Notes: generated by a model from the sequence alone, not told the origin. A stretch of DNA of 64,000 nt from Prinsepia uniflora (GCA_032719365.1 CM064870.1:44672194-44736193); one strand, 5' to 3'. Numbered from the stretch's first letter, positions 31,075-44,117 are shown. Numbers and translations are program-made.

Positions 31075-33960
31075 TGTAACAACCCGTCCCGAGTATCGAA
31101 ATTTAATATTATTTAATTATGATTTAGAATGACTAATCTGGGATTAGTTGAGTGATTTCGGACGAATTGTGCAAAATGACCGTTTTGCCCCTAGACGTGG
31201 GCAAAACGTTGACTTTTAATTCGGACGGTCAAATGGACTTTGACCAATGACCGTGACGTAGTTCGGGACGTCACGAGTTCATAGACAGGTGGCACGTTCG
31301 ATTCCGACATTCGTGGTGAAAGTTATGACGTTTGGAAGTTCAGGGGCACTTTCGTAATTTGGACGAAATAGGGGAAAATGTTGACTTTTCGATCGGGAGG
31401 TCCGATGGTCAAGGGCCAAGGACCGTTAGGAAGGTCTCGATGCCCTGAGTCAGTAGACAGGCGGCACGCATCAATCGGAGTCCGAATGACCGAGTTACGG
31501 GTCTGGATGCGTGAGGGGCATTTCGGTAATTTTCCAAGCAGGGGCAAAATGGTAATTTGGGCTGTTGATTTTGAACAGCCGTGGGTTGGAGCCGTGATTG
31601 AACTAGGTGGATGGCTGGTGCGATCTGTCCATGTATTGTTTAGTGTTGTTAGTATCATGGAGGAAGGATTTGTTAATTGATTATGGGGTAGTGGATACTG
31701 TGAGTTCCATGTGGGGAACAGAGGGCCTGGACGGATGAATTGTTTTTGCAAATGGAAATATTGATCAGAATGGGTGAATGATTGTTCTTAAATGTGGAAA
31801 TCGTTGCTGGAAAGGTGGAATGTTAAGTGTAACAAATGGAGAGGAAAACGGGGAGACTGAGGGGAGGTTTACCCAGAAAACCCGAAACTATGTTCAACAA
31901 ATTCAAATTTCCAATTCGAGGTTCTGGGCCAGCCCAGGGCACATTGATGATTCATTTAGTCCTCTGGGATCATTTCCAGTCGATCCAGTGCAAGAAGGAG
32001 GTAAATTGATACGGTTTTGGCTTCGAACGGACATTGGTGACAAGAAGGAAAAATCGAGCTTGAGTCGTGCATTTGGAGGGTTTAAAGGGTGGAATTGACG
32101 TGAGAAGCAAGCTTATACGAACTCTATGAAGCCTCTGAGTGGATCAATTTCAAGAGAACTATCGAAATTGCTCGAGAGTGGTGAATGAACAGTGTTCGTC
32201 TGTTCTTCGAAGTTCGACTTCGAATTGGCTGGATTAAGGTAAGTTCTTTTGTATTTGAGGTCTCAGAACCTTAATTGGACACAAGGCGATCCTTTTGGTT
32301 GATTGAATTGATGAAATTAAATGGGAATTGACAGGATTCTGGTCGGGTCATCTCGTGGGTCAAATGGACCAGTTTACCAGAGAAACGGGTTGGAACGATG
32401 ACTGTTCACAGTCACTGTAGCAGGCGCGTGGCTTTCCCGTACAGCCACTCACGGCGGTGCGTGACGGCGGGTGGACACGAATCTCGAGGTGAGGTCAACA
32501 TGACTTTTGTCCTATACAATGTAACGAACATTTTAGCGTTGGTTTCGTATCAATCGGGCCCCGTTTCGATATTGTTCGGGATGTCCGAAGGTTTTAAATC
32601 CAGTTTAAAAAATAGTTAAAAATTCGAGAAAATTACGGGACTTGAATAGGATGTTATTGGGTAGGTTAGTAACCTTCTAATGTGATTTGGACAGGATTGG
32701 GAGTCCTGGTGATAGTGGTGTGGCTCGGGAAGGCCTATGGCACGCGTATCGAGACGCTCGGTTAAACGGTCTGTTAGTGGACATTGATTTTATAAATTCG
32801 ATGCATGCATAATTGTTTCATGATTTTTATAATTGTGATTTTATGATTTATTTTGGATATCGGTGAATTCATATGATTTCACGCATTTCGAGGCGAGTTA
32901 CGTGTTTGCACGTAAATCGAGAATTTCAGGATTTGCACTGATTTCCATAATTGTGGTTCGGATATGATTTCATGAAACGGTTACGGATTTGATAAAGTGA
33001 ATTCGGGCCAGGGGCCCAATTGATTTAAGAAATCGAGCTAGGGGCCCAGTTGATTTGAGAAATCGGGCCAGGGGCCCAGTTGACTTATGAAATCGGGCCA
33101 GGGGCCCAGTTGATTTATATATGTGATTTCGGGTCGGGGACCCTAAAATGGAATTGAATAAATGAATTCGGATTTGATAATCAACTATTTGGACTTATGA
33201 CGGTTTTATGGAAATTCGGGGCAGGGCCCTCGTGATATTTTGGAAATGAATAGTAAAATGTGTTCCATAAAACCATCTCGATACGAGGATATATATTGGT
33301 CTCCTCCAAGTGTCGGGGACACTGGAGAAGTCACGGTGCATTGTCTGCGAGGGGTCATTGTACGGAGCAGCCGGACCGTATAGTGATCCAGGAGCAGGAT
33401 TGCTATCATTAGACGTCAAGAACGTCAGACATCGGGGATGTCAGAGATATGGACCCGGTGAGACCCCGGGCAGCACGCGTTGCTTAATACCGTGAGATAT
33501 GACGTCAGGGACGCTAGGCATCGGGGATGCCGGAGATGGAAAATAATAAATGTATATTACTGGATTTATGACATAACTCTTGGATTGACTTTTGGGATTT
33601 GAAACTATGCTTGGTTTCCGGGCTAAGGCCCTAATGGTTATTTCTAAGTAAATATGTGATTATTGGTTTTTGCTGCATGCATATGTTTTTACTGAGGGGC
33701 ATAAATGTCTTATAAATTTTTTAAACAGACTTGTTTATTTTCGTCCACTCACAGTTTTTGTTTTTAATGCCCTTCAGGTTGATTCCGGAAGCGACTGCAG
33801 CAGAGACTGGGACATTGCACACCTCCTCCATCGATCCTTGCGTACTTTGGAAGCCCTTTCGGGCAGTAGCAACAGGTTATCCCTTGTCTGACACCTCTTG
33901 TCAGACGGGAGCATGACACATTCCATGGTAATCCCGGGGGGATTGGGATGGGTCGTGTCA
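31075..33960 (+). repeat. Solo LTR A2
   Basis: It begins tgtaacaacccgtcccg and ends gatgggtcgtgtca, with TSD tggga at 31070-31074 and 33961-33965. It carries the conserved 45-bp block at 31253-31297, the type A core at 32490-32630 and a short GGGCC...GGCCC array. It is inserted in opposite orientation inside another type A LTR. Confidence 0.92.
33000..33130 (+). repeat. Stem-loop array in solo LTR A2
   Basis: Four units of about 30 bp with gggccaggggccc cores and cagttgatttatga-like spacers. It is the shorter counterpart of the array in A1. Confidence 0.7.
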
Positions 33961-34446
33961 TGGGAACTAAGCCAAAAACCATAATCATATCAAGTATACG
34001 GGCCACTTCCCAAATCCATAAGGGACTTAGCCCAAAACCATCATGAAACCAAGTACACGGGGCACTGCCCAAATCCTGTGCACATCACATATCATATATC
34101 ATATATACATATCATTCACACAACCAATCCTGTCACCGTTTCCAAAGCTACGTGCGTGCTACCCGGCTTCTCAAACCCAAGTCTCTCAGAATCCAAGGTC
34201 AATGTCTGTAGACCAATGACCCATCCTGAGGTTATAGTACAAGCCTTCCTGAGCGTAAGGCACCCAACGGGGGCGACTCCCACTCAGTCAGTGCTCCGTG
34301 ACTACTCCGGGGTCCACCCAGGCCAACGACCCTCCCCGGAGGAGATAATAGAAGTAAAGAAAGGTATATGAACATATATATACATAACATAAATATTCAT
34401 GCCCGGTTCCCCTGAACCGTAATGATCTATAGCATCCATGCCATTC

Positions 34447-34479
<33 letters not shown>

Positions 34480-36853
34480 CCTTCATGCTCGGTTCCCATA
34501 AACCGTCATGTACCACAATAACCTTTCCAGGGTTCATGCCCGGTTCCCATAAATCGCCATGAACTTGGAAATCCATCTAGGGTCCCTGACCCGAAATCAT
34601 ATCCATAAAGTAATTGGGTCTCGTGCCCGAACATATGACATTAGCTGGGCATCCTGCCCGACATCTAAGGGTTAGTCACGACTACGATCGTAGTGATACG
34701 TGTAACCATCCATCCAGGACCGCCCTCAATCCTGGTATGTCGCCGTGAACGTATCAACCGACGCGACCACCACAAGATCATGGTGGACTCATCACCGATC
34801 GCTATCCTGAACCGTCTGCACTATGAAGTCGAGCCTCCCCAGGCTGCCCAACCACGAATCGTGCATCATGACCTCTCCGGAAGGAACACATCCCAATCGG
34901 GAGGCGAACGTTATGTCGTCCGTCGCCGTGCACCAAGCACTCCGCGACCACGACTCAGACTCGTAGGTCATCAATAGCGTCATATGCCCAAGACCAAACC
35001 ACATTCGTCTCATACCCGAGATTATCCTTTTAGAAATCTAAAACCTTTTCATTTACATCAATAAAGAAATACAAACCCGTATAGGCACCGTATATGGCCG
35101 AAACCTCGAAATATGTGCCTATACTTAACCACACATCCAAATGCACTCATGGCATCACAAACATGTATTAAAACATATAATAAACATTTATGCATGCACC
35201 AATTTAGAAAACCAAGGTCCACTCACAGATCGTCCGAGCTTCCGCCTCGATTTGCGTGTCATACGGCTCTCCCGAGCCAATCACTATCATCGGGACTCCC
35301 GAACCTATCCAAATCGTAATAGAAGGTTACTAACTACTTAAATAACCTCCCACTAAAGCCCCGTAATTTTCCGGAATTTTTAACTTTTTTAATCCCGTTC
35401 TGAAACCTTTCGATGCCTTGAACATTATCGAGACGGTGTCCAATCGACACGAAACCAGTCCCAAAATGTTCGTTGCATCGAATAGAAGATTTTACGTGTT
35501 GAAAACTTTCCCAAACAGTGGGACACGCGCCCCCACGTGCCCAATGAATGTGTTGCGCGTGAGATCACGCGCGGCACTGTTCACGCATCTCCTACCTTGG
35601 TCGAACTGGTTCTCTGCAATTGGACCGGGCCGAACCGGTTTGGACCGGTTCAAGTCCATAACTAGTCCATTTCTAATCCATTTCGTTCCATATTGATCCT
35701 AATCTCATCCTTATCCTATTTCCTAACTATTAAACCACTAAAAACATACGAAAAGCAAGGAGAACCGTACCTCCTTGACCGTCCATGGCGGTGATGACGT
35801 CCTCCACCGTCCACCGTCATCCCAGGCCGTCCTAGCACACGAAAACTACCTCACTTGCCTCACCAGACCCCCAGAAACATAACCACATCATTAGTTTCGA
35901 TCCAAAACCCACAAAAACTGAGTTCCAATTTTTGAATCAAACTCACCTCACGGGTTCGGCCTCCCTGCCGTGGCCTCCGTCGTCCCAGCCTCTCATCACT
36001 CTCTCACGGCCACACATGGCACAGCATGAAAGATGGTGATGATGTGTGTGGTGTTTGTTGTGTTTGTATGGAGGATGAGGAAGTATGGAAAATGAAAAAG
36101 AAATATGGAGGGGGGTGCGGGTTAGAAGAAGAAGAAAGAAGAAAATAATATCTGATGGGAGAGAGATGAGATGAGATGAGTGGTGAGGATTTGAGTGATT
36201 AAGTTTAGATGGAGGGCTAGGATTTAATGTTAGAAAGTTTAATTATAAAATAATTAATATAATAGTATTTAATTACTTAGATCCACGATTTAGGGGAATT
36301 GACCAATGGGATGAGTGACACTTGTCACTCATCCATGGGTCCCACTAAAAATATCTGCCCAATCAGATATTGCCAAATCAGCATCGTCTCGAAGTACGTG
36401 TATAGTGAAATCGTACTTCCGTGACCTATAACTCTCCCGTTCCCTATAACTCTCCCGTTCGAAGTCTGATTTCAGCATGCCGCCTGTCCATGGATTCGTA
36501 TTATCTCGATCTATGTAACGGTCCTCGAACCTCGGACATCCTATTCCAAAAGTCAACATTTTGCCCTTTTTTAACCAAAATTACCAAAATGCCCTTGAGC
36601 ATCCGAACGTCATAACTTCTTCCTCGAATGTCGAAATTGAACGTGCCACCTGTCTATGAACTCGTGACGTCACGAACTACGTCACGGTCATCGGTCAAAG
36701 TCCTTTTGACTTCTAGAATGAAAAGTTAACGTTTTACCGGGAAAACGGTCATTTTGCATCGTTCGTCCGATTTCGCCCAACTAATCACCGATTAACCTCA
36801 CTAATCGTGGTTAGTCACTAATCTAATCCTGGAATTCGGGACGGGTCATTACA
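33961..36853 (-). repeat. 5' LTR of the large type A element, outer arm
   Basis: It continues 30747-31074 and ends gggacgggtcattaca. Positions 35341-35360 (cctcccactaaagcc) are the uninserted counterpart of the element B site. An 18-bp duplication (cctataactctcccgttc) lies near 36425. Right of the LTR the C element resumes; the flanking taatt (36854-36858) is the expected TSD, but its partner was lost with the left end. Confidence 0.85.
34380..34560 (-). repeat. Stem-loop units and TA microsatellite in LTR A
   Basis: Three units contain cggttcccctgaaccg, cggttcccataaaccg and cggttcccataaatcg, with CGGTT...AACCG arms. A TA microsatellite (34447-34474) lies between the first and second. Confidence 0.55.
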
Positions 36854-37348
36854 TAATTCTGCTGAAGTCTTCAAGACCTCACTTTGTGAAGTACCATCTG
36901 GTGGCGTGTCTGGGACTTGTTAGAGCTTCCGACTTCAAGAGATGGCGAACTTGACATCAAGACGCTCATCCAGTTGACATGCTTGTAGTGCTTTGTGGAT
37001 GGAAGAGCTTGGCACATTGACGCACTTGTCATCTTCAAGTGCGGGCGGAGCCAACGTTAAGGCCTTCAACGGGGGAGGTGCAGCAAAATGGAACGCGAGG
37101 TGCAGCAGAGTGTAAGGTGAGGTGCAGTATAGTACAAGGCGAGATGTAGCAGAGTGCAAGACGAGGTGCAGTAGTGTGCAAGACGAGGTGCTACAGAGTG
37201 TAAGACGAGGTGCAGCAGAATGTAAGCGAAGTGCATGTGGTGTCATGAAGTAATTGAAGCTTTCCAAGGAGTTTATTTGGATGACGGATGACGGATGACC
37301 TTCCAGAGACTTGATCTTCAAGGCCTTGTTGAGCTCAAAATGGGGTGT
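36854..37348 (-). mobile_element. Tat-like element C2, left unit, distal part
   Basis: The reverse complement matches 6275 down to 5610 of C1, including the gacttcaagagatgg region and the 22-bp minisatellite (37075-37235). Its last five bases, ggtgt, are the TSD of solo LTR A3. The unit continues at 40797. Confidence 0.65.
37075..37235 (-). repeat. 22-bp minisatellite (C2 copy)
   Basis: About seven units of gaggtgcagcagagtgtaag, the reverse complement of the array at 5837-6058, with fewer units. Confidence 0.7.
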
Positions 37349-40300
37349 TGTCATGACCCGTCCCGAATATCGGGATTGAATATTAATTAATTATGATTTA
37401 GAATGACTAATCGGGGATTAGTTGAGTGAAATCGGACGAATTGTGCAAAATGACCATTTTGCCCCTGGCGTGGGCAAAATGTTGACTTTTAGTTCGGGCG
37501 GTCAAACGAACTTTGACCGATGACTGTGACGTGGTTCGGAACGTCACGAGTTCATAGACAGGTGGCATGTTCGATTCAGACATTCGAGGAGGAAGTTATG
37601 ACGTTCGGAAGTTGAGGGGTATTTTGGTAATTTGGCTAAAAGGGGCCAAATGTTGACTTTTGACCCGGGAAGTCCAATGAACGAGGGCCAAGGACCGTTA
37701 CTTAGGTCTCGTCGATACGAATCCAACGACAGGCGGCATGCCGAAATCGGAGATTCAACGACGAAGTTATGGTCACGGGAACAGACTCGATTAACCGAAC
37801 GAATCAGGATTAAAATATTATTTTATTATGAACAGTACCCGATGACTGAACACACTTGGATGAGTGACAAGTGTCACTCATCCCTTAAATTCAGGCTTAA
37901 AACCAGAATCCGTGTCTTAGGGGAAACATCATTATGATGTTTTATTAATTAATTATGTTTAATTATATTTATTTCCTCCACTAATCATCTATGTTCTTCA
38001 AACCGTGCAAATTGGGGGAATCGGAACTGAGAGAATTGAGCTCCCTTTCACAACTAGTTCTGAGGGAAGTTTGAGAGCTATGTGAGACTGACTCAACTGG
38101 GTAAACACGAGAGATTGACAGTGAGAAGGAGACTGGAATTTCGGATTTTAGAATTTTGGGGGGAAAATCGGATTTTGAACTAGGATCCTTAAGGATCGAA
38201 ATTGAAGCTCGAGTAAGCTTTCTGGGATCAATACGAATCGATCTGCAACAGGAACGAAGGGAATTGGTGTCGATTTAAGCAAGAACAGAAGGAATGAAAT
38301 CTTCGAATTTTCAACCTTGAGTCGAGGAATTTGAGGCTTCGATTGATGAAATTGAACTGAGGATTATGTTCCTGAGGATCCCACGATGCTTCTGGAAGAA
38401 TCAATTGAAGGAAAACGTTGGAGATTGATGAAGTTCATCGAGTGCACAGTGTACGGCAGTTCTTCGAAGAATCGAGTTTGATTCAACGGGTTTGAGGTAG
38501 TGTTCGTGAAATTGATCTTGTAGAAATGTTCCTTACACTCTCACGATACTCACTGTGCGAATTAATTTGAAAAACAGGGTCGAAATCAGTGAACCCGAAT
38601 TGAAAACCCGTCGAGGATCGATCGTGAGTCGTGAAGATTTAGACCCTAAATTGTGTAATTCGATTTATAGAACTTAAATGGAGATGTATTACAAGGGATC
38701 AGTTGAAAGATTGGATTGAATTGATGTCGAATTGAGTGAGATTGAGTCGGGTTCTATCGCGAGTTTTCCAACCAGTTTACCAGACATACTGGCGAAGATG
38801 ACAACTGTGCTGGTTACTGTAGCAGGCGCGTGGTGGTCACGCGCAGCCACTCACGGCGGCGCGTGAGGGCGCGTACGGCCTAGTTTCAAGGTGAGGTCAA
38901 CATGACTTTTGATCCTCTCATTGTAACGAAGATTTTGACACTAGTTTCGAGGAAATCGGATATTGTTGCGTTAATGTTCCGGGTATCCGGAGTTTTGTTT
39001 TACGTTAAAAATCCGTATTTAAATTCCGGAAAAATTGGGGAAAATTATATGAAGCATTTTGAGATGTTAGTAACCCTCTATAATGATTTTGGACAGGAGT
39101 TGTGATTTTCAGATTTTACGGAAAAACGTGCAGCTCGGAAACGGACCGTTTTGGACGGTGTGTGTGAGTGGACTTTGTTTTCTAACCGTGATGCATGCAT
39201 ATATGATTTAAATGCCTTATTATATGATTTTATATGCTCTGGCATGGTTGATATTTCAACCCGGTGATTTCTCGATTTTATGGATTATTATATTTGGCAC
39301 GATTTTCGAGAAATTACGAAATTTGGTGAAAATGATGTTTGGACTTGGTTTATGAGTCCGGGATTGAAATTGATTGAAAATAATGTTTGGACTCGGATTA
39401 TTGAGTCATGGATTGAAAAATGATGTGGTGATTCAGGAATGAGTAAAGGGTCAATTTCGTGGATTTACGTGAAAATGGCAACGGAGGTTGCAACGCATGG
39501 ATTTGCGTGAAAATGATATTTTGGGCTTGAGAACCCAAGTGAATAGTGATTTTGACTCGGATTTGGAGTGACTTGTGAATTTGTGAAATTAATGATTTAT
39601 TGTGATTTTATGATTATTTTAATCAGTCTCTCGGGCACGTTTCACGAGGAACGTGCAAATGATGTTTTGGGCTAGACCCGGAGTTTAAATGATTTCTAAA
39701 ATGATATTTTGGCTTTGTTGGTGAGTCAATGATGATTTCCGGATTATTTTATTGATTTAAAATGTGATTTTAACGGTTTATGTGTAAATGGTATTTTGGA
39801 CTTTGAGACCCGGTTGGAAATGATCTTGACTTTGTATGAAGTCAAGATTTGATTGAAATGTTTTGGGATGTAATTCCCGAGATGGTTTTCATTGTGATTA
39901 TGATATTCCCATACGGTCGGAGCTTGGGGGGATTACCCAGACGACCGGAGCTTGGGGGATGTGATTGTAGGATCAGGAGTTGATCCTATGGTAGTAAGCT
40001 TCTCGGATGAGACTGAGCCTGGATGTACCACTCGGATGGGTCTGAGCCTGGGGATGTGTTCGCCCAGAGGTGACTGAGCCCGAGGGGGTTGAGCCCAGAG
40101 GTGTCTGTTCCCGAGAGTGTGGCTGGATATTGTCCTACGCGTAGTGCAGCACTTGTGAGTAGTGCAGTTTGATTGATTGTGCACTTGTGAGTAGTGCAGA
40201 TGTGATTGTGATAGTTTGTGTACTTGTGAGTAGTGCGGATTGATTGGATTGATATATTTATTGTGCACTTGTGATTAGTGCCGATTGATGTGGTTTGTGA

Positions 40301-40791
40301 TGATGTACTGGTATTGAGTACGGGTTTTTGGTCTTTGTGGCCAGTGATTATGTTTTCACATGTTTTAGCCTGAGAGCCGGGATTTGACGTTTTATAACAT
40401 GAACTGATTTGGTGAACATGAGTTTTACGGACCATGAGAAAATATGTTTTGATTTTATCGGTCCACTGTTCATACTTGAATGATTTCATACTATTACTCA
40501 TGTTTTACGATATGCATGCAAGTTTGTGAAAACTGGAGGGTAAGAATGTATTTTGGCAATTGTTTTTATAAGAGGTCATTTATGTTCACTCACACTTTTT
40601 CTGTTTTGTGACCCTCCAGGTCGTGGTACTATGTTCGGGATTGATCGTGAGGCAGTGGCAGTAGCAGAAATCAGCGCAAACATCCCTTGTCTAGCAAGCA
40701 TTGAAGGGTAGTTTCGGACCTTTAGTTGACTTGTCAGACGGGAGCAGGACCGGGCACGGTTTTTGACGTCCAGTTGGGACGGGTCCTGTCC
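37349..40791 (+). repeat. Solo LTR A3
   Basis: It starts tgtcatgacccgtcccg and ends ggacgggtcctgtcc (terminal A changed to C), with TSD ggtgt at 37344-37348 and 40792-40796. C1 shows the empty site near 5610. It carries a diverged 45-bp block near 37528 and units such as ggacttggtttatgagtcc with stem-forming ends (39340-39420). Confidence 0.9.
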
Positions 40792-41845
40792 GGTGTAGCA
40801 AGGTAGAACATAAAATGGAGGATCGATCATACCCCCTTGAAAAGCTCGAGATGCCATACATCATCGCCTAATTGAAGGAAGATAGCTTTGAGATGCCATC
40901 ATCTAGACGCTGAAGCCAAGTGACGTGAAGACATATAGCACCAAACCATCGTTTCATCTTGGAGTTGAAAGTCAAGCTGCTTTGTAGCCGTCACAGAGTC
41001 AAGCCGTGGTGAAGTTGTTTTTGTGAAGCCAACTATGCCAAGTAAGCAATGTTGAGGAGGTTGTCTAATTTCTTGAAGAAGGCCATGGACGATGTGTCAC
41101 TGGAAGTTCACGATGGGATGATCGAAGGTCTCCAAGGCTTGCTCATAGGTTGACGGAGAGACTCTGAGGTCGTGTTGGTCCTGATGATGAGCTTCATGAT
41201 TCTTCTTGGAAAGCTGACTTCCGTACCTTTTTGGCCCAATCAAGCTCTCTTCAAGGAAGTAAAGTTTGAGCTTGGTACGTTTGAATAAATCTCGAAGTTG
41301 TGTGCTGAAATTTGTAGTCACACGCACTAAGACATTTGCCCAAGATTTATCATGACATGACCCGGCTGTTGCTCCCCTTGGTGGGGTTGGGAAGCGATAT
41401 TTAGTAGCTTTTACAATTCTAGCAAGTTCGTTTGTTGGGTATGAGTGACAGGTCCTTGGGAATATGCTTGAGTAGTATGTACCTCATTGTTGGTCAATCA
41501 CATTGAACTTAGTCGTCAAGTTGCTTGAGGTGCTGACTTAGCTCTTTGAGGTGAAAGATGTACTTTTCCTTTTGGAGAGGAGCTTCGAGTCCTTCAGAGG
41601 TGAAGTCTTTGAGTGTTCCACTAGTGGACGCCATTGGTGCTTCACAAGGCACAAGTGCTGATAGGTTGCGAGCTAAAGGCATTATGGCTCTTACGAACAA
41701 GGATGTTGATGCGTCACATAGTGATTTCCTTGATGCGTTGCGGGGGGGATTTCCTTAATGCGTCGCGGGGTGATTGCCTTGATGCGTTGTAGGGTGATTG
41801 CCTTGATACGCCGTGGGACGATTTCCTTAATGCTTCGTGAGCGAT

Positions 41846-42147
41846 GCTTTGCTTCGTGTGTGAAGGCTTGGAGTGCTTCGCGGGGCGAAGGCTTAGGGTG
41901 CTTCGCATGGCGAAGGCTTAGGGGTACTTCGCTGGACGAAGGTTTAGAGTGCTTCGCTGGGCGAAGGCTTGGAGTGCTTCGCGGGGCGAAGGCTCAGAAT
42001 GCTTTGCTTGGCGAAGGCTTGGAATGCTTCGCTAGGCGAAGGCTTAGAGTGCTTCCTGGGGTGAAGGCTTTGAGTGCTTCATGTGGTGAAGGCATAGAAT
42101 GCTTCGAGTGGCGAAGGTTTCGTGTGCTTCGCGTGGCGAAGGCTTAG
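41846..42147 (+). repeat. 25-bp stem-loop minisatellite (C2 left unit)
   Basis: About twelve units of 25 bp, gagtgcttcgcggggcgaaggctta-like. Each holds an inverted repeat such as cttcgcggggcgaag. One unit reads cttcatgtggtgaag, with both arms changed so pairing is kept. The array has no stops in one frame, which produces a spurious 129-residue open frame. Confidence 0.8.
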
Positions 42148-42179
42148 AGGGGTGTCATAGAACACGGTCCAACACTTGA

Positions 42180-42830
42180 AATTGATTATGCATGGTTAAA
42201 TCTGGTGTCGAAAGTCGCTCCCAGACCGTCTTCACATTGGATTCCTTGGAGGCATCGATCCAACATCTTTTAGACTCCTTTTGTAAAAAGTATGCCTTGA
42301 TGAGAGGGAGAGTAGCATCGAGTCTAGAGGTTTCGACTTCCTGGCGTCACCATTGTCAAAGTGTGTAAGCATGTTGGTGAGTATGTCCCGTCATCCTCAC
42401 TACAGTAGCAAGGGCATCTTGAGCCTTCGTAGACTTGTCCACCTAATTTGAGCATGCGTGTGCAATCTGGGGGTTGCATGATGTTGTTGGCTCTTACGTG
42501 GTACTCAACGTGTGATAGTGTTCTGAAGTGTCTCCCGAGTCATTCATGAGCTGATGGCCTTGGGTGGTGCTGGTTTTTTATTCTATTAGTATAACGTTTT
42601 TTTACAGAATCGCTTAGTGACGTGTCTCGAGAAATAGTTTGGTGATGGACATGCTCTTTGCTGGTGCACTTTGGGATGTTCCCTTGTCCTTTGTGAAGTG
42701 TGTTGCGTCTCCTAGTAGCACCGGAGGTTCCGAGGTCTCCCAAACGTCATCGTAGGAGCTCCAATTAGCCTCGGTCTTAGTCCTTAGTTGTTTAACTTGC
42801 TCGTGCTCCATTGGCAAGGTGTTGCATCAA
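42180..42830 (-). pseudogene. Gag remnant of the C2 left unit
   Basis: On the minus strand a coiled start (EHEQVKQLRTKTEANWSS, near 42810) resembles that of the right unit (KQVERLRNQVKMHSKLLQQ). About 450 bp further into the unit lies a Tat gag-like piece. The reading is broken by many stops and frameshifts. The call rests mainly on the parallel with 47572-48420. Confidence 0.35.
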
Positions 42831-43240
42831 GTTCTTCATGGGCTTGAGTGTGTCCTCTTACGTTCCAGGTGAAGCGTTGGGAGTTATGCCATGAGCTCTA
42901 GAGGCACGGTGTCACGTCGCGTTCTTCATGACTTGAGCTCATCCTCGTGCATATCATGCAGAGCATTGGTGGTTATGCCTTGAGCTCTAGCGGTCTGCTG
43001 TTACGTTGCGGTCTACGTGGGCTCGTGTGCAACCTCGTGCATGGTTTGCAGAGCATTAGGAGTTATGCCTCAAGCTTTAGCAGCACAGTGTCACGTCACG
43101 TTCTTCATGGGTTCGAGTGCATCCTCGTGCAGTGCATGTCATGCGAAGCATTGGGACATATGTCTCAAGCTTTAGTGGCAAGGTGTGACACCATGTCCTT
43201 TATGGGCTTGAGTGTGTTCTCATGCATGATGTGGGTTGTT
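42790..43240 (+). repeat. 90-bp tandem repeat
   Basis: About five units of ~90 bp marked by gaagcgttgggagttatgcc (42871), gagcattggtggttatgcc (42961), gagcattaggagttatgcc (43051) and gaagcattgggacatatg (43145). They lie in the leader/gag start of the C2 left unit. Confidence 0.75.
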
Positions 43241-43423
43241 CATAAGCCTCCGAAGTATCGCGTCAATATGGAGCCAATTTGGGGCTTGTTGTGACGGCTT
43301 TCTAGCTAGTCGCCCATCCGCAAGTGGGAAGGTTGTCGTCACGCGGAATGTGGGAAGTAGATTGATGTCGGGGAATACGCTGCTACCGAGTGGCTTTTAC
43401 ATGGCATGAATGTCATATCCACG

Positions 43424-43435
43424 GGCTGACACCAT
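43424..43435 (-). other. Degenerate primer binding site of C2
   Basis: The minus strand reads tggtgtcagccc, at the inner edge of the LTR. It resembles tggtatcagagc with changes, so it is a plausible but weak primer site for the left unit. Confidence 0.35.
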
Positions 43436-44117
43436 TTCTTACATCATGGAAAATTCCGATTGCATAACAGGTCGCAGTTCCTATTAGGGGTGATTCAGTT
43501 GAACCTCTGGGATTCCGTTGAGCAGGTTGCTCTTATCATATGTCGTTGTGAAGAAGGCAATAGGCTTGTCAGATCATCTGTCAGATCATTTCATTCTTCA
43601 CGTTCTTGCCATAGACGAAGAACGGTGAACGATAAACAATGAATGATAAACAATATAATAACAAGAAACAAATGGGGTTAAGGTTGAAGCTCGTGGGATG
43701 GTTCAACCAAGAACACTCCGATTCCAAAGTCAGTTTAATCGAGAGAATAAATAGGCAGAGTTTCATTATGAGTTTTTAGTTACCTTTAGAGGTGAGTGAG
43801 ACCCTCTATTTATAGTGAAGCCTTGAGAGTCACCAGAGCGTCTGATTGGTTGAAGGAGAAAATGTTAAATAAGTGATTGTACCAAGTGTAATCACTTATT
43901 TATTAATAAATAAATAATTTGTTGGGAAGTTATTTATTGTCTACATTGATCTGATCATATAATATATTTAGCTGGTAAATATATCAAATTAATGTGGAGA
44001 TCGTAACTTGTCGATGTTGATTTTACCGAGGGTAGTATCGACATTATGGGAATTATTTGCCATGTGGCAGCTCCAAAATATTATGGTAATTTATAGTTCC
44101 ATAGAAATTAAAGTCCA
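43436..44117 (-). repeat. LTR of C elements, apparently shared by two tandem units
   Basis: The outer ~350 bp aligns with the C1 3' LTR (7324-7690). A TATA box lies at 43807-43814. To its left is a primer-site-like motif and gag-side sequence; to its right is the antisense gene that in Tat elements lies next to the 3' LTR. It would thus be the 5' LTR of the left unit and the 3' LTR of the right unit. Boundaries are approximate. Confidence 0.5.
43807..43814 (-). promoter_or_regulatory. TATA box in LTR C
   Basis: The minus strand reads ggcttcactataaatagagg, a good TATA context for a genomic transcript running leftwards, about 300 bp into the LTR. Confidence 0.55.

Larger units (their letters stand above)
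40797..43435 (-). mobile_element. Tat-like element C2, left unit, proximal part
   Basis: The reverse complement of C1 continues from about 5605 towards 3875. Moving right it holds a 25-bp stem-loop array (41846-42147), gag-like remnants on the minus strand (42180-42830) and a 90-bp repeat (42790-43240), and it meets an LTR with a primer-site-like motif at 43424-43435. This is the 5' half of a minus-sense unit. Confidence 0.6.

Noticed and set aside
41758..42147. 129-residue open frame rich in Arg, Cys and Glu
   Set aside because: It is a translation of the 25-bp stem-loop minisatellite; the repeat length leaves one frame free of stops.
41846..42147. CRISPR-like array
   Set aside because: Repeats are contiguous and degenerate with no unique spacers, in a plant retroelement context.
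42947..43294. 115-residue open frame
   Set aside because: It follows the 90-bp tandem repeat and has no domain; it runs antisense to the gag remnant.
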